A program made the position numbers and the translations under genes. A DNA stretch of 64,000 nt, taken from assembly GCF_000330505.1 (NCBI RefSeq), contig NW_004440309.1, forward strand, positions 138,600 through 202,599. The letters run 5' to 3'. Shown in pieces: positions 29,620 to 39,238 of this stretch (positions are counted from its first letter, which is position 1; each line of letters opens with the position of its first letter). Origin of the DNA: Entamoeba invadens IP1 (lineage: Eukaryota > Evosea > Mastigamoebida > Endamoebidae). The notes beneath the pieces are model-generated. The model worked only from the letters and a program-made list of their open reading frames with translations. It was not told the DNA's origin and did no database searches.

Positions 29620-30873
29620 TTATCGCATTGAAAAACACTTTTCTTTTGCTAATTTCGGTTTTTGTCGCAATGGACATTTTCCAAAACAAAAATGACCAAA
29701 TTTAGACAACTCTTGAGGGATTTTAATATCGACCAAAGAAGAACACGCATAAAAACAACCATTGGCAACTTCTTTGATGTTATTGGGCAAAACCACATTG
29801 TTTAAGGAAGTACACAACTCAAAGCAACTTTGACATAACAACTCCACAGTCTCTGGTAACACAATTGAAAACAGAGAATAACACTTCTCAAAACAACTTC
29901 TTCCCAGACAAGTGACGCTTTCTGGTAATTTGACGCTCGAAAGAGAAAAACAATTTCTGAAGCAATCAGTTGGAAGACTAAAAATTGTTTTGGGGAGTTT
30001 GATTTCCATCAAATTAGAACACCCAAAAAAGCAGTCAAACCCAAGTGTAAAAATTGAATTTGGCATTTTGAATTTCTTGATATTCACACAGTCTCTGAAT
30101 GCGTTGATAGATAAGCACGAAATGGAGGACGGCAATACAATTTCCGAGTATTTTGAACCATAAAAGCAGTCCACACCAATTGAACTACACTCACTTGGTA
30201 TAACAAAACAGTCGTTTATTTGAGTGGTTTTAATTGAATAGGCCAGATCATCTTTTGTAAATTCTGGGTTTCTAAGTAAACAAGACAATTGCTTTGAAAG
30301 AAACAGTGGTAGGTTTGCAACACACAAATCTCCATGAAACACTAGACTGGGGGTAGTTCCTCTAAACGCATGTTTGCCAACACCACAAAGTGTGTAATTT
30401 AACTCAATTGACTTGAGCGAGGAAAGTTTGTCAAATGCAAAACTTTCGATGTATTTAACCGAAGAAGAAACAATAAGTGTTTGGATTGTTGTGATATGGG
30501 AAAAGCAATAAGGAGCAATGTGTGTTACGTTTGGTGTTGTAAAAAGTTGTTCAACAGTCAATTTTTTGAGGTCTTGTGATTTTAATAGTATTTGTCTGTA
30601 CTGGTGCTTTGTTTGTAAACTTTCTGAATAAGAAATGGGGTATTCTACAACGATTTTTTGCACGTCTCCAATTGGTTTGTCGTTCCGTTTGTATAAATGA
30701 AATGCGGTTAAATTATTAAACAATTGTGTGGAATTGATCGAAATAGGGTTTTCCGACATTGCCATTATTCCCAACAAAAACCGTTTTGAAACAAGTGAAA
30801 GTGTCTTGTAATCACATTCTGAAAGGACATATTTAAGGATTGATGTGAGGCCACATCCATTAATTTTAACCAT
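29620..30873 (-). CDS. BspA-like leucine-rich repeat protein, 417 aa
   Basis: The N-terminal ~60 residues (ILKYVLSECDYKTLSLVSKRF) read like an F-box-type helix pair. Scattered repeats follow, and then eight regular ~23-residue LRR_5 units from about residue 220 to 400, each with a CFxxC/LxxIxLP pattern (for example SSVKLPESVTCLGRSCFEKC). No signal peptide. It belongs to the same superfamily as the 1083-residue protein at 14.8-18 kb but has a different N-terminal module, so the two are not recent duplicates. An initiator and a GAAC precede the ATG. Function unknown. Confidence 0.9.
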   Translation of the reverse strand: MVKINGCGLTSILKYVLSECDYKTLSLVSKRFLLGIMAMSENPISINSTQLFNNLTAFHLYKRNDKPIGDVQKIVVEYPISYSESLQTKHQYRQILLKSQDLKKLTVEQLFTTPNVTHIAPYCFSHITTIQTLIVSSSVKYIESFAFDKLSSLKSIELNYTLCGVGKHAFRGTTPSLVFHGDLCVANLPLFLSKQLSCLLRNPEFTKDDLAYSIKTTQINDCFVIPSECSSIGVDCFYGSKYSEIVLPSSISCLSINAFRDCVNIKKFKMPNSIFTLGFDCFFGCSNLMEIKLPKTIFSLPTDCFRNCFSLSSVKLPESVTCLGRSCFEKCYSLFSIVLPETVELLCQSCFELCTSLNNVVLPNNIKEVANGCFYACSSLVDIKIPQELSKFGHFCFGKCPLRQKPKLAKEKCFSMR

Positions 30874-30889
30874 TGAATATTCTTTGTTC
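30874..30889 (-). promoter_or_regulatory. Initiator and GAAC element of the 417-aa LRR gene
   Basis: The minus strand reads TTAGAACAAAGAATATTCA immediately before the ATG: GAAC at 30886-30889, then AATATTCA overlapping the start, as in the Entamoeba AAAAATTCA initiator. Confidence 0.6.
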
Positions 30890-31493
30890 TAATTTTGATA
30901 ATTCAATCAGTGGTTTAATTATTAATTAATTTATATTATATTCTAGTTACCATTTAATAACTAAAAATTTAATTTATAAGTCAAAAACAAAAGATTTCAA
31001 CCTTTCAATTGAAGATATAATTGATTATGAAAGATAACAATGTCTGTATGTTATGTAAACTTTGTTATAAACATTTACTGTTCGATCCATATGTTTCACA
31101 GTACAACATAGTATGGTTGTTTATATAACAATTAATTGATTAACAAATAAGTATAAATTAGAATAATCAAAAATAATATACAATATTCTAATATATAATC
31201 AACTCTTCTCATTTTTATAGGTAATTATAATAAAATAATAGTATTTTTAACATATTAATCCAATTTTATTTATAATTAAAAATTAATTAATTTTTTAAAT
31301 AATTTTATTTATTTAAAAATCACTTTTTTTTGATCTGAACAAAAAGTTAAAACAATACGAAATTAAACCTCAATTTTTAATCAAACCATTTTTATTATTA
31401 TTATTTTTATATATTAGTAATATAATAATAATTAATAATTAATAATTAATAATTAATAAATAGTAAATAAAGATATTAGAACTCCTAAAAAAG
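30890..31493. other. AT-rich divergent spacer with a 7-mer tandem repeat
   Basis: About 600 bases between the divergent LRR and Mre11-like genes. It contains the AATTAAT-type 7-base tandem tract listed separately and a GAAC at 31479-31482, 12-15 bp before the Mre11-like ATG. Confidence 0.6.
31427..31459. repeat. Tandem 7-mer (ATTAATA) tract, about 4.5 copies
   Basis: A run of near-perfect ATTAATA units, 35-67 bp before the Mre11-like start codon. Could be a simple microsatellite or a promoter spacer. Confidence 0.75.
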
Positions 31494-33281
31494 ATGTCTT
31501 TGACCTTTTACTCCACATCTGATAGTCACCTTGGTTGGAATGAACGGCATCAAACATTAAAGGACGACTCTATTTATTCATTTTCCAAGTTTATAGAGAC
31601 TTCGACTGCCGATGCCGGTTCCATTTTACTTCACGCTGGGGATTTATTTAATGACCTTCAACCAACCAAATTTGCTGTAGCGCATGCGTCCTCATTGATA
31701 AAGACCAACTGTCTAGGTAATGTAGATCTTCCCTATACAGTGAAAGACTGTAGTCATTTACCTTATCTTTTAAACATAGATGATCCATACATCAACGTTT
31801 CACATCCATTTTTTGTGATCCATGGTATACAAGATGAGCCGAGTGGGAAATGTTTAACTTCGGGAGTTGAGATTCTTTCCGCGTGTGGGTTAGTGAATTA
31901 CTTAAACAAAGATATCAAGCAAGAGAGAGTATTAAGTCCAGTCTTATTTTCAACGGGAACCACACAAGTAGCTTTATATGGTCTTACCTTTCGAACAGCG
32001 GATCAGTTGATTGATGCAGTAACTGAGGACGATTTTAAATTAAAAAAGCCTACAGGGGAGTGGGTGACTCTTTTGTTACTTCATGTCCCTCGAGGAAATT
32101 TAAAGAGTGATAAACTCGACAAGTTCTATAAGTTGTTTTCCGTGGTGATCTTTGGAGGGATTCACTCGCCTCAAAAAGCTATAGAACACCACGAAAAGAC
32201 TTTCTTTTTGTATCCGGGCGCACCGTTCTTCATGAATTATGATGAGTACAACGAGAAAGAAAAAGGAATAATAAAAGTAACTATTAATGGAATGGACGTG
32301 AGACCGGAGTTTGTGCCGATAGCTCCAAAGCACAAAATGATTAAAAAGGAAATCAACGTCAGAGCCGATTATAAGGGTCCCGAGTCGGCGAGTAGTTTTG
32401 GGAAGTACGTTAAAACGAAATTGCGAGGCATAGTCGAAGAACTTGATTTGGAAGATGAAGAGAAAGTCATGATGAAGGTCTTGTTTTTCAACTCGCCTCC
32501 CGTGTATCCGGACTTAGTCAAAATATCTTCAGAATTTATCGATACAGTTATTAACATCACCGACTTTGTTCGAGTCAAACGGTATGTCAAGAATGAAGGA
32601 GTGACGAAGGACGTCAGTATGGAAACGTTAGTGAAAGAGGAGTTGAACTCGGGAGACTCTGTGAAGGTGATTCGACCTGAAGAGATCTCTGTATGTCTTC
32701 GGCGTGTTGAGATGAATAGTGTTCATTTGGGGGTTGGACAAATGGTGACGAAGTGTGTTGATGACATGACTAATGTAGCCACTGAGTTGATAGAAAAGAA
32801 GATGGAGACGGTGAATTTAAATGACGATGGAAAGGATGAGAGAGACGGAGAGAAAGTCGATGAGTCTGAGAAAGAACGTGGTGAAAAGTTGTTTGACGAA
32901 GTGATGAAAACAGTGTATGAGAAGTATGAGAAAAATACGAATTACACCGATGTCAAAATCGAATTGGAAGAAGACGAAAAACGTGAAATTGAACCAAAGA
33001 AGCGAAGTGTAAGCACAAGAGTGAAGACTAAACCGACCCCAAAAGACCTTGAAAAGAGTGAAGAAGAGCCAAGTGCACTTCTTAGAGATGAAAAGGAGGC
33101 AGACGAAGACAAACAACAGGAGAAAACAACAAAGAAAGCACTACTTGATGCGACCAAGAAAATTGAATATAACAATCACATCACAACTACATCAACGAAG
33201 CAAGTGACTAAAACAGCTATTAAAAAGACTTCTGCGGACGCGCGAATTAAAGCGAAGTTAAGAAGAAATAATAATAATTAG
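31494..33281 (+). CDS. Mre11-like protein with degenerate nuclease motifs
   Basis: 595 residues with Mre11 layout: metallophosphatase core (~1-250), capping domain (~280-420) and an acidic/basic C-terminal tail. Motif I is intact (Asp10 and His12 in TSDSHLG), and motif II is intact (AGDLF, Asp50). Motif III, normally GNHD, is GIQD (111-114), losing the Asn ligand and the catalytic His. The HxN-containing strand is LLLHVPRGN (His197). Motif IV, normally GHxHE, is FGGIHSP (220-226), losing one His. The neighbouring fold signatures (HPFFVIHG, LSACGLVNY, YPGAPF) are those of Mre11. Mre11 processes DNA double-strand breaks with Rad50 and Nbs1. This copy may bind Rad50 or DNA but probably not cut. 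Its stop lies 31 bp from the converging receptor-kinase stop. Confidence 0.85.
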   Translation: MSLTFYSTSDSHLGWNERHQTLKDDSIYSFSKFIETSTADAGSILLHAGDLFNDLQPTKFAVAHASSLIKTNCLGNVDLPYTVKDCSHLPYLLNIDDPYINVSHPFFVIHGIQDEPSGKCLTSGVEILSACGLVNYLNKDIKQERVLSPVLFSTGTTQVALYGLTFRTADQLIDAVTEDDFKLKKPTGEWVTLLLLHVPRGNLKSDKLDKFYKLFSVVIFGGIHSPQKAIEHHEKTFFLYPGAPFFMNYDEYNEKEKGIIKVTINGMDVRPEFVPIAPKHKMIKKEINVRADYKGPESASSFGKYVKTKLRGIVEELDLEDEEKVMMKVLFFNSPPVYPDLVKISSEFIDTVINITDFVRVKRYVKNEGVTKDVSMETLVKEELNSGDSVKVIRPEEISVCLRRVEMNSVHLGVGQMVTKCVDDMTNVATELIEKKMETVNLNDDGKDERDGEKVDESEKERGEKLFDEVMKTVYEKYEKNTNYTDVKIELEEDEKREIEPKKRSVSTRVKTKPTPKDLEKSEEEPSALLRDEKEADEDKQQEKTTKKALLDATKKIEYNNHITTTSTKQVTKTAIKKTSADARIKAKLRRNNNN

Positions 33282-33312
33282 ATGATTTGTGTATTTAAGG
33301 GTTTAAATATTG

Positions 33313-36300
33313 TCAAAGTCCATTTTTTTGTGTTTTGATTGATTCAAGTTGGAGGATAAGGTCGGACACTTTTGGACGCTCAGCTTGGTTGTGCGACCAA
33401 GCTTTAGAAATAATGTCAAAGATGGTTTGATCCATTTTGTCGGGCTTTAATAAACGACCACCAGAACAGACAAAGTCGACCACATTCCAGGGGTATGGAA
33501 AGTACTTTTCTGAATATGCATTACCCCATTTGAATAATTCAAACATCGTCACTGCTATGGAATACATGTCCGCGGACATTTTATACTTCTCGCCATTTAA
33601 TAACTCGGGCGCCATGTACACTGGTGTCCCAACACCTTTGGTGAATGTGATATTCGTCATCAAGCGGTTGATGTTCCTGGAAGTGCCAAAGTCGGTCAAC
33701 TTGGCATTCACTTTAGCTTCTCTATCGAGGGAAATGATTAAGATGTTGTCTGGCTTGATGTCTCTGTGTAGAATACCATTCAGGTGCAAATACTCGATTC
33801 CACGAAGTGCGTCGATCATTATTTTCAACTTAAAGTAATTGGATAACTCCGAAGAGTTTTTTCTGATAATCACATCCTCTAGAGAACCAAATTCGGCAAA
33901 TTCGGTGACAATGCATATTTGCGACTTGATGAAAACGGCGCCATAGAAGTGAATGATAAATTCACAGCGAAATTTGTCAAGCATTGCTACCTCACTTTCA
34001 AATTCGGAAAACTGTTTTGAGTCATCTGTGATGTTCCGGGCATATTTAATAGCCACTTTGTTGCCTCTGTAATACCCCAGAAATACAATCCCAAAAGAAC
34101 CAGAACCAATTCGTTTCTCTTTGATCAGTTCACAAGGGTCAATATGTGTGGTTACTTCAGTTTGCACTTCAATTCGAACTTTTTCCGTTGTTCGTTTGCC
34201 CGACGCTAAGTCATCGATGATTATATCCAAACTACTTCGTATTTTACATGTGCAAAAAGGCTTTAATAGTATTTCAATTTCACACCCCTCTTTTGGTTTT
34301 AATACGGGATTCTTGGGTTGGGTCTCAACCGTAAATTTGCACGACTCGTTTTCAATACCAACAAAGGATATGATAATCGACTTTTTGCCTCGTATATTTC
34401 CAATGCATAACAGGTCTCGTGTGTAACTGCCAACAGGTATCTGTTGTTGTTCTTCAAGATCAAACCGGAGAACTGTCTTGTTCACACCTATAACAGATTG
34501 TTTACTTATTTCTTTCCATAAAATGTTTGAGTAACGTGTATCAAAATGTGCGTATTGACGCTGCTCCCTCTTTTTATATATACACATTTTTATTCTGAAA
34601 ACAATTCTGTTGATGAAATACCCCACTATCAACAAAAAGATTATAAAGGTCACAAAGGATAGAACAAATATGATGAGAATCATCCACCATGAGACTTCTT
34701 GATCACAATTGAATGTATAAGGATTGATGATATACCAGAATGTGCATTTGTTGCAATGTGAATTTACAGCAGAAATGCAGTTATCGATAACACTAAAAAA
34801 TGCACATTTGTCCGAGAGTAAAACGTAATTATTTTCGCATCCAAAACATTTGAAAGTAGCATTATGACACTCTTTACAATGTTCTACAAGTGAAGAACAA
34901 TTAACACACCGGATGTTCTCTAGAAAATATCCATCTTCACATTTTTTGCATCCATTTCGACCCACTTCTGCACATCCAAACAAATTTGAAGACAATTCAC
35001 ATTTTGAAGTTTCATTGGAGAAAAATGGAGAGTAACACTCTACACACTCTTTACCATTGAAACACTTTTTGCAGCTTTCTATGCATCCCACACAACGTGT
35101 TTCATCTCTGTAATGACCCTGATCACATATTGCACATTCTGTTTTTGATGAAGGAACAGTTTGCTTACAATGTGGGGATGATGATAATATTGAAACACAT
35201 GAGTTGTTCACCAAAGCATATTCGCTTTCACATTCATAACAACTTCCAGAAGTCCATGTCTCACTTTTTGTACACCGTTTGCACGAAAAATAACAAGGAC
35301 TACAATCATTGGTATCATTCAAATAAAATTTAGCCTTACACGTGATACAAATTCCGTCAACAAATTTGTCACACATTGAGTCTTGTGGAACATTTCTACA
35401 TGATGGAATTGGGTTTATATCAGTTGCTTTCCAAAGATAATACCCTTTAACACACGATTGACACTCTCCGTTGTTGCTACACTCTTTGCATTTTGAGCCA
35501 CAACTCACACAAGTCTTGTCATCAAAGTACTTACCAATTTCACATTGAATGCATTTGCTCAGTCTTTGTTTTAAACATCCAATTGACTTCATTTCAACAC
35601 ACTTTTGATTCGAAATTACATAACCATTTTTACACCTTTTACATGCAACTACACTTGTATCGAAATCATGCTCACATATGGTGCATTGGTCTGGACACTC
35701 CACACAGTTTGTGTTATTCGAATAAAAGCCCATCTTACATTCAATCACTTTGAAATTGCTCAGAAATGTTGCTTCGGGTACTAAATCACATTTTTCACCA
35801 TAGTCTATGTAATGTTCTGTCACTTTACAAATTCGACATTCATCATTTGAACATGACTTACATCCATTACTGCACTCCTTTTCACATGAAGATAAGTCTT
35901 TACTCACTTCTTGTCCGGGAGAGCACTTCAAACATTTGTTGTTCGATGACATCTCACACTTATTTTTTGGATAACATTGGCGGTCAACCATTAAATAATT
36001 ATCTTCACATACATCACAATAAGTACTGCTCTTACAATTTTTGCAATATAGTCCACAATAATCACACCTTTTTTTAATCGTGGAGTAATACATGTTTTCT
36101 TGGCATCTAAGACACTTCCCGCTAAATTTGTCCAACATTAAACAATTCCTGTCAACCCAGTCTCTCTTTTGACATTTACCATCTTGTTTGTAAAATCCAC
36201 ATTCAAGGCATTTGTATGTTGCTTGATCAATATAAGCTACATGACATTTACCATCTTCCACTGAGAAAATGGAACCAGAAAATAATTCAATACCATAACC

Positions 36301-38703
36301 TGGATTGACATAAAAGATGTTTTTACCTGTCGCTATTATCTCTGTTTTTGTGGAGTAAATTCGTATTGTGTTATTATTTCCATTTATCACAACAACTTCT
36401 TTCGACTGCAACGCAAATTCTTTGTTATTCACACCAACTATACATTGTTTCTCAACAGTTATTATATCATATGACTCGTTGTCGCTAATATCGTATCTCA
36501 TAACAGAATCAAGTAAAAGGGTCGAATATACCAACGAAGTTGAATTTGTTGGGCATGAATAATCCACATCGCCATTTTCATCTTTATAACTTCCATCTGG
36601 TTGTGGTGAACACACTTTAGTCATCAACAAAGTGTCCTTACACATTCTTGATTCCGTTTTACCAACTACAAGGATTTGTCCGTCACAAAACAAATTGAGA
36701 CCACTGTCTGAAGTGAACTGCACTTTTCTTGTTTTTGTAAGTGTGTAAAAGCCATTTTGTCTTGTTGTTAAAGTAGGTGCATTCATGATAGAAATCGGTT
36801 TTTCGGACCTTGACAATTTAGCAAAAGGAATGACATATGGATACTTGGCATTGTCTATGGTGTCTATCCAAATAGTTTCAACATGGGTACCAATTTCAAT
36901 TGGTGTTTCCACTTTAACAAACCCCAATGTGCATTTTGTTATGTTAGTAATAAACTTTTGTGCAGTTACATCAATTCTGTGACTATTTGTTGATTCTTCA
37001 ATTACAACGGTCTTGGTGCTGACTATTTGTATAATACTTCCCAATTCAATCAAGTCAATTTGGAGACTCATAAAATTATCAAAAAGAGTGTTATCCAATG
37101 TCTTAAGATGTGTAATAATAGTCAATGCTTTATTTATCACTAATGTTCCGGCTAATTCCACATATTCAATATTAAAGATTGTGTAATCCGCGAAATCTAT
37201 AACTAATTGTATTCCAGTGGTTTTAATACTGTTAACCAATAACACACCACCAACATCTACAACAACTCTACAATTTGTTGTACATATCAACAAATCACAT
37301 TGTAAAGAACCTTTAAGATATAAAAATCCATTCACGATGCACTTCTCTGCACTGACAAAACGTTTTATAGTAACTGAATTCCCAAATGTGATTTCCTTCC
37401 AATATGATCTTCTGAAATAAGTCTCCTTGTCTTCAATGACAAGCGTGTACTTGTTGTCACTTTTTCCAACTTCTTCACAATCAGCAAAATTATACACTCC
37501 ATTTTTAAAATGACAATTACAACCAATTTTTGAATTCTCGGAAACATACCTACTCATCTTGCCATTCAAACAACCAATTTTAATTCCAGGAAACTCTCTG
37601 TCAAGTGGATTACTAAGGAACAAAATTGCGTCATCACTTTGATAACTCACTGTGATCTTGTCAATTGTTGCATTCGAGAGTCGATGTAAACCTCCTGATG
37701 GAAATGATGGTATCACTATTTCATTGATATGTATTTCATTTGAAAATACCAGAGGTACTTTGGGAAAAACAACTTTACCAGTGAAAGTCAATTTTGTTGG
37801 ATTGATAATTGTAATTGGAGTAACCGTGTCTTCAAATATTAATGACCGCCAAACTGATGCATTTTCGACATCAAATACCATATTCGTTTGCTGAGACAAA
37901 ATAATGAAATCAAATAAAGAAGAATTGAAAAGACAGTCTGGGTAATTTGTACCAACATCTTTAAGCGATGCAACATATAAATTTGTTTGGGCATAGCACC
38001 GACAATCAGAGAATTGTTCAACCACACTTTCAGATGAACATGTCATATATCTACTAAAATTTCCAATTCTACAAACCTCAACCAACTTTTCTTCTTTTCT
38101 TTTCAAAGTGTATTCAATTCCAGAATCCGCGTTGAACGCATATTTACATCCCTGGAAATAATACTCTTCTGTATTGACTTTGATTCTTCTTGAATAGTTC
38201 ACATTCTCTTCTAATAAAAAATACAAATACGGTCTCACAAATCTGTTGAAAACGAGTTGAAAGGATGTGTATTTCTTGCAGTTGTATATAGCTGGATTTT
38301 CAAATACATTTATATCATCATACATATCAGTGTCATATGGAATTGTTCGATCAAAAAACACAGTCACTAGATGTTCTGCATACAAAAAGAAAGTAAATTT
38401 CTGTCTTTGATTATCAGAAATGATAAACAAATATCTGATGTTAGATGTGAATTCAAACAACACATCAACATTTCTTGTGTTTATTGGTCCTGTCCGGACT
38501 TTATAATAATTTTTGTTATCGAAGCAGCATCCTGAGCTCAAAATGACCGTGTCTTTATTGGGTTGTTCTGTAATCACAAGACCATGCCCGAGGAAATTGT
38601 TACACTTTGGATAATCGCCATATGTCAATGTGTTGTCTCCAATAACACTCCAACAATCATTGGATTGCACTACTACAACAAGTGCAATAAGTTCCAATAA
38701 CAT
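33313..38703 (-). CDS. Giant transmembrane receptor kinase with CxxC-rich ectodomain (Entamoeba TMK)
   Basis: 1796 residues. Signal peptide 1 to ~14. The ectodomain is ~820 residues of beta-rich sequence followed by ~500 residues of furin-like repeats with dozens of CxxC pairs (for example CxxCxxGYY units). One membrane helix at about 1339-1366 (WWMILIIFVLSFVTFIIFLL). The juxtamembrane part, ~1400-1520, looks like an Ig-fold MSP/ASH-type domain (PKNPVLKPKEGCEIEILLKP). The tyrosine-kinase-like kinase domain, ~1525-1790, has GSGSFG, VAIKYA, LHRDIKPDN, DFGTSR and a VGTPVYMAPE activation segment, all intact. Entamoeba has a large TMK family implicated in phagocytosis and serum or ligand sensing. 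The ligand here is unknown. Confidence 0.95.
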   Translation of the reverse strand: MLLELIALVVVVQSNDCWSVIGDNTLTYGDYPKCNNFLGHGLVITEQPNKDTVILSSGCCFDNKNYYKVRTGPINTRNVDVLFEFTSNIRYLFIISDNQRQKFTFFLYAEHLVTVFFDRTIPYDTDMYDDINVFENPAIYNCKKYTSFQLVFNRFVRPYLYFLLEENVNYSRRIKVNTEEYYFQGCKYAFNADSGIEYTLKRKEEKLVEVCRIGNFSRYMTCSSESVVEQFSDCRCYAQTNLYVASLKDVGTNYPDCLFNSSLFDFIILSQQTNMVFDVENASVWRSLIFEDTVTPITIINPTKLTFTGKVVFPKVPLVFSNEIHINEIVIPSFPSGGLHRLSNATIDKITVSYQSDDAILFLSNPLDREFPGIKIGCLNGKMSRYVSENSKIGCNCHFKNGVYNFADCEEVGKSDNKYTLVIEDKETYFRRSYWKEITFGNSVTIKRFVSAEKCIVNGFLYLKGSLQCDLLICTTNCRVVVDVGGVLLVNSIKTTGIQLVIDFADYTIFNIEYVELAGTLVINKALTIITHLKTLDNTLFDNFMSLQIDLIELGSIIQIVSTKTVVIEESTNSHRIDVTAQKFITNITKCTLGFVKVETPIEIGTHVETIWIDTIDNAKYPYVIPFAKLSRSEKPISIMNAPTLTTRQNGFYTLTKTRKVQFTSDSGLNLFCDGQILVVGKTESRMCKDTLLMTKVCSPQPDGSYKDENGDVDYSCPTNSTSLVYSTLLLDSVMRYDISDNESYDIITVEKQCIVGVNNKEFALQSKEVVVINGNNNTIRIYSTKTEIIATGKNIFYVNPGYGIELFSGSIFSVEDGKCHVAYIDQATYKCLECGFYKQDGKCQKRDWVDRNCLMLDKFSGKCLRCQENMYYSTIKKRCDYCGLYCKNCKSSTYCDVCEDNYLMVDRQCYPKNKCEMSSNNKCLKCSPGQEVSKDLSSCEKECSNGCKSCSNDECRICKVTEHYIDYGEKCDLVPEATFLSNFKVIECKMGFYSNNTNCVECPDQCTICEHDFDTSVVACKRCKNGYVISNQKCVEMKSIGCLKQRLSKCIQCEIGKYFDDKTCVSCGSKCKECSNNGECQSCVKGYYLWKATDINPIPSCRNVPQDSMCDKFVDGICITCKAKFYLNDTNDCSPCYFSCKRCTKSETWTSGSCYECESEYALVNNSCVSILSSSPHCKQTVPSSKTECAICDQGHYRDETRCVGCIESCKKCFNGKECVECYSPFFSNETSKCELSSNLFGCAEVGRNGCKKCEDGYFLENIRCVNCSSLVEHCKECHNATFKCFGCENNYVLLSDKCAFFSVIDNCISAVNSHCNKCTFWYIINPYTFNCDQEVSWWMILIIFVLSFVTFIIFLLIVGYFINRIVFRIKMCIYKKREQRQYAHFDTRYSNILWKEISKQSVIGVNKTVLRFDLEEQQQIPVGSYTRDLLCIGNIRGKKSIIISFVGIENESCKFTVETQPKNPVLKPKEGCEIEILLKPFCTCKIRSSLDIIIDDLASGKRTTEKVRIEVQTEVTTHIDPCELIKEKRIGSGSFGIVFLGYYRGNKVAIKYARNITDDSKQFSEFESEVAMLDKFRCEFIIHFYGAVFIKSQICIVTEFAEFGSLEDVIIRKNSSELSNYFKLKIMIDALRGIEYLHLNGILHRDIKPDNILIISLDREAKVNAKLTDFGTSRNINRLMTNITFTKGVGTPVYMAPELLNGEKYKMSADMYSIAVTMFELFKWGNAYSEKYFPYPWNVVDFVCSGGRLLKPDKMDQTIFDIISKAWSHNQAERPKVSDLILQLESIKTQKNGL

Positions 38704-38720
38704 TGTTTTACTCTATTGTA

Positions 38721-38799
38721 GTTCAATTTAGCAATGAGAAAGAACAAAATCCCCAAACAATTGGTTTTTTCGCATTTTGTTATGAACTACTATAAATAC
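38721..38799 (-). promoter_or_regulatory. TATA-like and GAAC elements of the receptor-kinase gene
   Basis: On the minus strand a GTATTTATAG (38790-38799) and a TTGAACTAC (GAAC at 38721-38724) precede the ATG at 38703. The TATA-like box is farther out than usual (about 87 bp), so it may not be the functional one. Confidence 0.4.
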
Positions 38800-39238
38800 A
38801 ATTTAATTTGACTTCCGTTCCGATTATAAAATAATCCATTTTTCATGTTTTTATTAAATTACCCAATCTTCCCGATTTTTCAAGCCTGTTTTGAAAAAGC
38901 ACATCCCATAACTTAAAGGTCAGAAGTCAAGATTTATATTTATTTAATAATTCGAACACTCATTTTTTGACTTCAAAACAACACTGCCTTTTGAAAAGAA
39001 AAAACAACAATCCAGTTTCTTGTCTAAGTTGAGGCGATTACGTCTTTTATAATAAAAAACCACTTTGTACTTTTAAAATACGGAAATAGTTCATTTAAAT
39101 TTTTTTCTATATTAAGAAAAAAATAACTGGATCTGTTTTTCTATATAAAGAATAAAAGAGGTATCTTTTGTTCCATTTATTGATCCACATTTTTGTTTAA
39201 TTTGTAAAATCCAACTTTTGCCGAGAAAATGAAAGTAA
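38800..39238. other. Spacer, no gene seen
   Basis: About 440 bases with poly-T/poly-A tracts; no feature recognised. Confidence 0.5.
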
